Shown: piece by piece, positions 58,673 through 64,000 of the stretch
How the letters are laid out: the number at the start of each line of letters is the position of its first letter
How positions within the stretch are numbered: position 1 is the first letter of the stretch
DNA from: VYDC01 sp963667515
Lineage (GTDB): Bacteria; Chloroflexota; Dehalococcoidia; UBA2979
Direction of reading: 5' to 3'
Assembly (NCBI GenBank): GCA_963667515.2
Contig: CAXXXY010000006.1
Location: forward strand, 558,001 to 622,000
Length of the DNA stretch: 64,000 nucleotides
Notes under the pieces: generated by a model
Database searches by the model: none
What the model saw: only the letters and a program-made list of their open reading frames with translations
What the model was told of the DNA's origin: nothing
Translations under genes and position numbers: made by a program

Positions 58673-59686
58673 CTAGCTGCGTCGGTCGAGCACCTGCGCC
58701 ACGAGGCCCGCGAGCGCCTCGCGCGTCTCCCCGTCGGCGGCGCCCCGGGGCAGCCCGTCGAGCGCGTCGAGCGCCTCCGCCCCGAAGCGCCGCGCGGCCT
58801 CCATCGACTCCTCCAGCGCGCCGCCCGAGCGGATCGCCTCGATCGCCCGATCGAGGTTGGCGCGCGGCCGCACCCCCTCGAAGGCGCGGCGCACGGGGTT
58901 GTCGTCGGGCTCGCGCTGCAGGTAGAGCAGAGCCGGCAGCGTCAGCGTCCCCGCGCGCAGGTCGGACGCGACGGGCTTCCCCATCTCCTCCGCCTCGCCC
59001 ACGAAGTCGAGCACGTCGTCCACGACCTGGAACGCCATCCCCAGCCGCTGCCCGTAGCGCCGCATCGCCTCGACGGCGGGCTCGGCGGCGCCCGAGACGA
59101 TCGCCCCGCCCTCGGCCGCCGTCGCGAACAGCGACGCCGTCTTGCCCGCGATGCGATCGAAGTAGCGCTGGACGTCCTGTGAGTACTCGAACGCGGAGAC
59201 GTCCTGCTCCAGCTCCCCGTTCGCCATCACCCGCAGCGTCTTCGCGAAGGCGCGGATCGCGCGGATGTTCCCCGTCTCGGCGACGAAGTCCGCGGCGTGG
59301 GCGAACATGTAGTCGCCCAGCATCACGCTCGACGTGTTTTGGAAGAGCGCGGCGGCGGTGGGGCGGCCGCGGCGCTCGGGTGCCGCGTCGATCACGTCGT
59401 CGTGCACCAGCGTCGCCGTGTGCAGCAGCTCGACGCTGGCGGCGAGCGGGACCAGCAGCTCGCGATCGTAGCGCCCGAGCCGTCCCGCCAGCAGCGCGAC
59501 GGCGGGGCGCATGCGCTTGCCGCCGCCGCCCAGCACCGCGACCAGCATCTCGCGCAGCCACGGCACGTCCACCTCGGTGAGCGCGGCGAGCTTCGCGTCG
59601 ACGAGCGGCAGGTCGTCCGCGACCGGCCCGTACGGCGTCGGCGTTGGCATCGAGGCGGGGGCGTGGCCGTCGGCGTGCGTCGCCAT
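58673..59686 (-). CDS. Trans-polyprenyl diphosphate synthase
   Basis: This 337-residue prenyltransferase has GGGGKRMRPAVALLAG, the first Asp-rich motif LLHTATLVHDDVIDAAPERR, NGELEQDVSAF, GKTASLFATAAEGGAI and the second motif FQVVDDVLDFVGEAEEMGKP. It extends allylic diphosphates with isopentenyl diphosphate, probably for quinone side chains or an undecaprenyl-type carrier. The ATG at 59686 gives a non-conserved lead of about 20 residues. It is third in the metG-tatD-polyprenyl synthase run. Confidence 0.93.
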   Translation of the reverse strand: MATHADGHAPASMPTPTPYGPVADDLPLVDAKLAALTEVDVPWLREMLVAVLGGGGKRMRPAVALLAGRLGRYDRELLVPLAASVELLHTATLVHDDVIDAAPERRGRPTAAALFQNTSSVMLGDYMFAHAADFVAETGNIRAIRAFAKTLRVMANGELEQDVSAFEYSQDVQRYFDRIAGKTASLFATAAEGGAIVSGAAEPAVEAMRRYGQRLGMAFQVVDDVLDFVGEAEEMGKPVASDLRAGTLTLPALLYLQREPDDNPVRRAFEGVRPRANLDRAIEAIRSGGALEESMEAARRFGAEALDALDGLPRGAADGETREALAGLVAQVLDRRS

Positions 59687-59745
59687 CTCGCTCCGCGCTC
59701 CGCTTCCGCGCCTCGGCGCGCGGCCTGCCTCAGCCCGCGCCCTCG

Positions 59746-60597
59746 TCAGCCCGCCAGCGCGAAGCCGAAGAGCCGCGCCGAGTTCTGCGCCGTCGCCCGC
59801 GCCACCTGCTCCGCCGTCTCACCGCGCAGCGCCGCCACCTCGCGCACCGTGTGCGCCACGTAGGCCGGCTCGTTGCGCTGCCCGCGGTGCGGCACCGGAG
59901 TCAGGTACGGGCAGTCCGTCTCCACGAGCATAGCCGCGAGCGGCGTCTCGCGCGCCACCGCCCGGCCGCGCTCGTTGCCGGCGTAGGTCACGGTGCCGGG
60001 GACGGAGATGAGCAGGCCCGCCTCGACGTAGCGCCGCGCGAGCTCCGTGTCGCCCGCGAAGCAGTGCATCATGCCGATCTCGCGATCCGGCCCCAGGTAG
60101 CGGCCGACCCGCGCGGCCCACGTCGCCAGCTCCGCGAAGCACTCCTCGTCGGTGTCGCGCGAGTGGATCACGACGGGCAGCACCAGCTCCCGCGCGAGGT
60201 CGAGCTGCCAGCGCAGCGCCCGCTCCTGGTCCGCGCGCGGCGAGCGGTCGCGGTAAAAGTCGAGCCCGATCTCGCCGACGGCGCACAGCTCCCCGCTCGC
60301 GGCGCCCGCGCGCAGCAGCTCCTCCAGCGGGCCGCGCTCGACGTCCATGCGCGACGCCTCGTGCGGGTGCAGCCCGGCCACAGCATGCACGCGCGGGTCG
60401 GCGCGCGCGAGCTCCTGTGCCTGCGCGCTCGTCGCGGCGTCGACGCCGACCTCGACGACCGCGGCGAGGCCGGCCGCCCAGGCGCGCGCCATCAGCGCGC
60501 CGTGATCGGCGGCGAGCTGCTTCGACCAGGAGTGCGCGTGCGCGTCGACCAGCTGCGCGTCGATGCCGGGCGGCGCGGGGCTCGCGGCGTCGCTCAC
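59746..60597 (-). CDS. TatD-family metal-dependent hydrolase
   Basis: This 283-residue TIM-barrel hydrolase has LVDAHAHSW (metal HxH), AVAGLHPHEA, AVGEIGLDFYRDRSP with the bridging Glu, LPVVIHSRDTDEE, MMHCFAGD and LVETDCPYLTP with the catalytic Asp. TatD enzymes are 3'-5' exonucleases or deacylases acting on DNA or D-amino-acyl-tRNA. GTG at 60597 is 16 bp after the metG stop; TatD next to MetG is a common bacterial arrangement. Confidence 0.93.
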   Translation of the reverse strand: MSDAASPAPPGIDAQLVDAHAHSWSKQLAADHGALMARAWAAGLAAVVEVGVDAATSAQAQELARADPRVHAVAGLHPHEASRMDVERGPLEELLRAGAASGELCAVGEIGLDFYRDRSPRADQERALRWQLDLARELVLPVVIHSRDTDEECFAELATWAARVGRYLGPDREIGMMHCFAGDTELARRYVEAGLLISVPGTVTYAGNERGRAVARETPLAAMLVETDCPYLTPVPHRGQRNEPAYVAHTVREVAALRGETAEQVARATAQNSARLFGFALAG

Positions 60598-60613
60598 GCC
60601 GCGAGCCCCGCGC

Positions 60614-62317
60614 TCACGAGCCTTCGCCGAGGCGCGCCTCTTCCTCCTCGGCCAGCGCGGGGTCGAGCTTGCGGAAGAGCGCGTGGGGCTCGGGCAGCGG
60701 CGTGCCGGCCGCGACGGGCGTGCGGCGCCAGCCCGCCGCCTCGATCTCGCCCTCGTGGCCCAGCATTCGCCACGTCTCGGCCGAGGTGAACGGCAGCACG
60801 GGCTGCAGCAGCGTCGCGAGGCCGGAGACCACGTTGAGCGCGGTGTGCAGCGTCTCCGCCGCGTGCGCGCGGTCCTGCTTCACGGCGATCCACGGCTGCC
60901 GCTCCTCCAGGTAGCGGTTCGCCTCCTGCGCCACCGCCATCGGCACGCCGAGCGCCGCGCGCAGCCGCACGGCCTCGAGGTGGGACGCGGCCTCCTCGAA
61001 CGCCGCGTCCACCCGATCGAGCAGCGCGCGCGACTCGGGCGCCAGCTCGGCGGGCGGCTCGGGCACGGCGCCGTCGAAGTGGCGGCGGGTGATCGTCAGC
61101 ACGCGGTTCACGAGGTTGCCCCAGCGCGCGACCAGCTCGTCGTTGACGCGCCGCACATAGTCGGCCCAGGTGAAGTCGGAGTCGGAGGTCTCGGGCATGA
61201 CCGCCGTCAGTACATAACGTAGGGGGTCGGGGTCGTGCCGATCGAGGTAGTCCGGCATCCACACGGCCCAGTTGCGGCTCGACGACGCCTTCGAGCCGGA
61301 CATCGTGACGTACTGGTTCGCGGGCACGTCGTACGGGAGATTCAGCCCGCCGTAGCCCATGAGCATCGCGGGCCAGATCATCGTGTGGAAGGGGACGTTG
61401 TCCTTGCCCTGGAAGTAGATCGTGCGGCAGGCGGGGTCGCGCCAGAACGCCTCCCACGCGTCCGGGTCGCCCGAGCGCTGCGCCCACTCGCGGGTCGCCG
61501 AGAGGTAGCCGATCACCGCCTCGAACCAGACGTAGATGCGCTTGCGCTCGTAGCCCTCGACGGGGACGGGGACGCCCCACTCGATGTCGCGCGTGATCGC
61601 GCGGTCGTGCAGCCCCTCGCGCAGCTGGCCGAGCGTGAAGTTGCGCACCGCCGGCCGCCAGTGCTCCTGCGCCTCCACCCACTCGCGCAGCTGCTCGGTG
61701 AACGCCGAGAGCCTGAGCAGGAAGTGCGTCGAGGCGCGCGGCTCGGGCGTCGCGTCCGAGAGTCGCGAGCGCGGGCTGCCGAGGTCGAGCGCGTCGAGCG
61801 TCGAGCCGCAGTCGTCGCACTGGTCGCCGCGCGCGCTCTCGTAGCCGCAGACCGGGCACGTCCCCTCGACGTAGCGGTCGGGCAGAAAGCGCTGTGCCTG
61901 CGGGTCGTAGAGCAGCGTCTGCTCCGCCTCGTAGAGGTGCCCGTGCTCGCGCAGCCGCAGGAAGATCTCCTGCGCCACGGACATGTGGTTCGCGGTGTCC
62001 GTCGAGGTGAAGATGTCGAAGGAGACGCCGAAGCGCTCCCAGACGTCGACGAAGCTCTCGTGGAAGCGTTGCGAGACGGCCTCAGGGGTCGTGCCCTCCT
62101 GCTCGGCGCGAACGGTGACCGGCGTGCCGTGCGCGTCGGAGCCCGAGACCATGAGCGTGCGGTGGCCGCGCATCCGGTGGTAGCGCGCGACGATGTCCGC
62201 GGGCAGATAGGCCCCCGCGATCTGCCCCGCGTGCAGCGGGCTGTTGGCGTAGGGCCACGCGACGCAGACGAGGACCGTCGAGCCCTCGGCGTCAGCGTCC
62301 CGCTCGGTGTCCGGCAT
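60614..62317 (-). CDS. metG: Methionyl-tRNA synthetase
   Basis: This 567-residue class I synthetase has the HIGH-type motif AWPYANSPLHAGQIAGAYLP, a CxxC zinc knuckle (GTCPVCGYESARGDQCDDCG), YVWFEAVIGYLSA, and a KMSKS equivalent in VTMSGSKASSSRNWAVW, the variant form Lys-x-Ser-Ser-Ser-Arg common in this branch. The anticodon-binding domain (WGNLVNRVLTITRRHFDG) follows. ATG at 62317, just 6 nt after a TACCAT box, suggests a leaderless mRNA. No C-terminal EMAP-like dimer domain. Confidence 0.95.
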   Translation of the reverse strand: MPDTERDADAEGSTVLVCVAWPYANSPLHAGQIAGAYLPADIVARYHRMRGHRTLMVSGSDAHGTPVTVRAEQEGTTPEAVSQRFHESFVDVWERFGVSFDIFTSTDTANHMSVAQEIFLRLREHGHLYEAEQTLLYDPQAQRFLPDRYVEGTCPVCGYESARGDQCDDCGSTLDALDLGSPRSRLSDATPEPRASTHFLLRLSAFTEQLREWVEAQEHWRPAVRNFTLGQLREGLHDRAITRDIEWGVPVPVEGYERKRIYVWFEAVIGYLSATREWAQRSGDPDAWEAFWRDPACRTIYFQGKDNVPFHTMIWPAMLMGYGGLNLPYDVPANQYVTMSGSKASSSRNWAVWMPDYLDRHDPDPLRYVLTAVMPETSDSDFTWADYVRRVNDELVARWGNLVNRVLTITRRHFDGAVPEPPAELAPESRALLDRVDAAFEEAASHLEAVRLRAALGVPMAVAQEANRYLEERQPWIAVKQDRAHAAETLHTALNVVSGLATLLQPVLPFTSAETWRMLGHEGEIEAAGWRRTPVAAGTPLPEPHALFRKLDPALAEEEEARLGEGS

Positions 62318-62323
62318 CGCGAG

Positions 62324-62329
62324 ATGGTA
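62324..62329 (-). promoter_or_regulatory. Candidate -10 box of metG (leaderless start)
   Basis: TACCAT on the minus strand, ending 6 nt before the metG ATG. Same layout as at selA. Confidence 0.45.
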
Positions 62330-62420
62330 GCAGCGCCGCCCGCTGCGCCCTACCGCACCCGCGCCCTCCCGCTGCGGGGTGGCGCGACGGGGCCGCGTTG
62401 CGTCCGCCGGGACGCGGCCG

Positions 62421-62426
62421 TACCAT
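62421..62426 (+). promoter_or_regulatory. Candidate -10 box of the guaB3 leader RNA
   Basis: TACCAT in GGCCGTACCATCGTCG, with the start of a structured RNA expected about 7 bp downstream. No good -35. Confidence 0.4.
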
Positions 62427-62432
62427 CGTCGC

Positions 62433-62572
62433 AACACGCGCGGCAGGCGCGCAGGTAAGCCTCGACGGGGTAGCGCCCCGAGGGCGGAGAGCCGGGGACA
62501 CGGCCGGGTGACCCAGCGCATGGCGACGAGGCAGGACCCCACCGGAAGCGGCGGGGTCCTTGTGTTTCTTTC
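62433..62572 (+). ncRNA. Structured leader RNA with terminator, upstream of guaB3 (candidate riboswitch or sRNA)
   Basis: GCCTCG at 62459-62464 can pair with CGAGGC at 62527-62532, enclosing a hairpin GGGG-TAGCG-CCCC (62467-62479), a hairpin GCCG-GGGACA-CGGC (62491-62504) and CGGGTGACCC. An intrinsic terminator follows at 62534. This is the layout of an aptamer plus expression platform. GGGGAC and GGGTGA blocks faintly recall the c-di-AMP ydaO class, but the invariant stretches are not complete, so I assign no class. The 158 bp from the terminator to guaB3 hold further G/C hairpins and no gene. Confidence 0.45.
62534..62572 (+). terminator. Intrinsic terminator in the guaB3 leader
   Basis: GGACCCC (62534-62540) pairs with GGGGTCC (62553-62559), with inner CC/GG pairs and a GGAAGC loop, followed by TTGTGTTTCTTTC, the only T-rich run in the region. 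This is the best intrinsic terminator in the window. Confidence 0.75.
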
Positions 62573-62730
62573 ACCCCCGCCTGCGCCGCCCCCCTTTCCG
62601 CCGCCCTGCGGGGCGGCGCGGCGTGTATGGCGATAGCGGATCGTCGGCGGCCCCCCTTGCGGGGGTCGTCGCGTATCGGGCAACGGTGGGTCGGGCAGGA
62701 CGGCAGGCGGATCGCTAAGGGGTGGAGTCG

Positions 62731-63933
62731 ATGACGACGGAGACGCGGCCGGCACCGATGAGCATGGAGGGGGCGGCCGACGAGCCGCCGCGCAAGCAGC
62801 TGGAGCACGCCTGGGGCTACGACGACGTGGCGATCGTGCCCGGCGCCGTCACCACCAACCCCGAGCTCGTCGGCACGGCGCTGACGCTGGGTGAGCGCAG
62901 CTTCGAGGTGCCGATCCTCGCCTCGGCGATGGACGCCGTCGTCTCGCCGTCGTTCGCGACGGCGCTCTCGCACGCGGGCGGGCTCGCCGTGCTCAACCTC
63001 GAGGGCGTGCAAACCCGCTACGACGACCCCTCCGAGGTGCTCGCGAGCATCGCCGCCGCCGGCCCCGAGGAGTCGACCGCCGTGATCCAGCGCGCCTACG
63101 CGCCGCCGGTCCGCGAGGAGCTCGTCGGCCGCCGCGTCGAGGAGATCCGCGCCGCCGCCGGCGTCGTCGCCGTCTCCGCCACGCCGCAGAGCACCAAGCG
63201 CCTCGGCCCGCTCGCCGTTGAGGCGGGCGCCCACTTCTTCGTCGTGCAGTCCACCGTCACCACCGCCCGCCACGTCTCCAGCTCGCTGCGCGGCCTCCAG
63301 CTCGACGAGCTCGTGCGCCAGCTCGCGCCCGTCCCCGTGCTCGTCGGCAACACCGTCGACTTCCAGGCCACGCTGGAGCTGATGGAGACGGGGATCGCGG
63401 GCGTGCTGGTGGGCGTCGGTCCCGGAGCCGCCTGCACCTCGCGCGAGGTGCTCGGCATCGGCATCCCGCAGGTCTCGGCCACGCTGGAGACGGCGCACGC
63501 ACGCGATGTCTACCTCGCGCGCACGGGGCGCTACGTGCCGATCATCACCGACGGCGGCATCCGCACCGGCGGCGACGTCGCGAAGTCGATCTGCGCGGGC
63601 GCCGACGCCGTGATGATCGGCTCGCCCTTCGCCTCGACCGAGGAGGCGCCCGGCGGCGGCTACCACTGGGGCATGGCGACCCCGCACGCGACGCTGCCGC
63701 GCGGCGTCCGGGTCCGCGTGGGGCAGCCGCACTCGCTGCAGACGCTGCTCTTTGGCCCCACGTCGCGGACGGACGGCACGGAGAACCTCGTGGGCGCGCT
63801 GCGCACCTCGATGGCGACCTGCGGCGCGCAGAGCATCCGCGAGTTCCACTACGCGCGGATGGTGATCGCCCCCGCCATCAAGACGGAGGGCAAGATCTAC
63901 CAGATCGCCCAGCAGCGTTCCGCTGCACCCTAG
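62731..63933 (+). CDS. guaB3: GuaB3-family IMP dehydrogenase-related protein
   Basis: This 400-residue TIM-barrel protein lacks the CBS pair of ordinary IMP dehydrogenase. It has VPILASAMDAVVSPSFATAL, the catalytic loop GVGPGAACTSREVLGIGIPQ with the Cys nucleophile, PIITDGGIRTGGDVAKSICA, and DAVMIGSPFASTEEAPGGGY. GuaB3 proteins form a distinct branch of the IMPDH/GMP reductase superfamily and are thought to act in guanine nucleotide metabolism. ATG at 62731 has AAGGGG 8 nt upstream. The last codons (Gln-Arg-Ser-Ala-Ala-Pro-stop) come from a 3'-end hairpin element. Confidence 0.92.
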   Translation: MTTETRPAPMSMEGAADEPPRKQLEHAWGYDDVAIVPGAVTTNPELVGTALTLGERSFEVPILASAMDAVVSPSFATALSHAGGLAVLNLEGVQTRYDDPSEVLASIAAAGPEESTAVIQRAYAPPVREELVGRRVEEIRAAAGVVAVSATPQSTKRLGPLAVEAGAHFFVVQSTVTTARHVSSSLRGLQLDELVRQLAPVPVLVGNTVDFQATLELMETGIAGVLVGVGPGAACTSREVLGIGIPQVSATLETAHARDVYLARTGRYVPIITDGGIRTGGDVAKSICAGADAVMIGSPFASTEEAPGGGYHWGMATPHATLPRGVRVRVGQPHSLQTLLFGPTSRTDGTENLVGALRTSMATCGAQSIREFHYARMVIAPAIKTEGKIYQIAQQRSAAP

Positions 63934-63990
63934 GGGCTGCCAGCAGCGTTCCGCTGCACTCGAGGGGCTGCCGCGTTTGCGAGAGGGCTA
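63911..63990 (+). repeat. 3'-end hairpin elements overlapping the guaB3 stop
   Basis: Two copies: CAGCGTTCCGCTGCACCCTAG contains the guaB3 stop, and a second core GCAGCGTTCCGCTGC at 63945-63959 is followed by ACTCGAGGGGCTGCCGC and TTTGCGAGAGGG. The first copy lies partly inside the coding sequence, as at rph. Confidence 0.8.
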
Positions 63991-64000
63991 GCCAGCCGCG

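Noticed and set aside
62433..62572. Firm call of a c-di-AMP (ydaO) riboswitch or SRP RNA
   Set aside because: Conserved ydaO blocks are incomplete, and the SRP GGAA tetraloop helix with its asymmetric loop is not present. I keep it as an unclassified structured RNA.

Overview
The window is about 74-75% G+C and almost wholly coding. Genes are packed in long translationally coupled runs (ATGA, GTGA and CTGA overlaps) with frequent GTG starts. The gene set points to a chromosomal segment of a high-GC free-living bacterium. It has a CdaA-YbbR-Der-PlsY-GpsA block, a nuo operon, GuaB3, a c-di-GMP-type exopolysaccharide synthase, an F420/LLM-type oxidoreductase, a steroid-style thiolase/DUF35 pair and SelA. 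A Chloroflexota lineage (Dehalococcoidia/Tepidiformia or Thermomicrobia-like) fits best and a deep actinobacterium such as Thermoleophilia is the alternative; this is inference from gene content, not a phylogeny.

Region by region. 0-7.7 kb: truncated TetR regulator with a palindromic candidate operator, an AarF-type kinase divergent from a cytochrome P450, a HIT protein, an LLM oxidoreductase pseudogene, a small histidine-kinase-like/receiver pair, tRNA(CAT), a CoA-type Nudix hydrolase and a histidine phosphatase. 7.7-17.9 kb: a decaying minus-strand exopolysaccharide operon (zinc-ribbon protein, two-helix membrane protein, giant GT2 with about six MshEN-like modules, GT39-like membrane protein, degenerate GGDEF protein). 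It is hit by an IS481 element, an IS30 element and several frameshifts. 18-22.1 kb: mutS2 and selA. 22.1-28.4 kb: serine/glyoxylate metabolism (class V aminotransferase, serA), DUF1015, a second HIT protein, a repeat cluster and RNase PH. 28.5-31.3 kb: comEA and a broken comEC. 31.5-40 kb: argF, then cdaA-ybbR-der-plsY-gpsA-HEAT-nudix-GNAT on the plus strand. 40-44.5 kb: minus-strand acyl-CoA operon (DUF35, thiolase-like protein, PHP, two SDRs). 44.8-55 kb: nuoA-C-D-H-J-K-(DUF2007-like)-L-M-N followed by ybeY. 55-58.6 kb: dnaX, recR, recO. 58.7-62.3 kb: metG-tatD-polyprenyl synthase on the minus strand. 62.4-63.9 kb: a structured leader with an intrinsic terminator, then guaB3.

The most unusual observations are these. 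(i) A family of short GC-rich hairpin elements (core GCAGCGTTCCGCTGC, followed by a GGCTGCCGCTCCTGC block) sits at gene 3' ends and in two genes supplies the last codons and the stop. (ii) Two convergent gene pairs share one CTAG as both stop codons, and an IS481 insertion in one of these sites left both stops intact. (iii) A GT2 synthase with about six tandem MshEN-like modules lies in one operon with a degenerate GGDEF protein. (iv) Structured untranslated regions precede the class V aminotransferase and guaB3. (v) mutS2 and ybeY appear to start at CTG. Lesions cluster in 4-17 kb and in comEC; whether they reflect real decay or indel errors in the assembly cannot be decided from the sequence alone.
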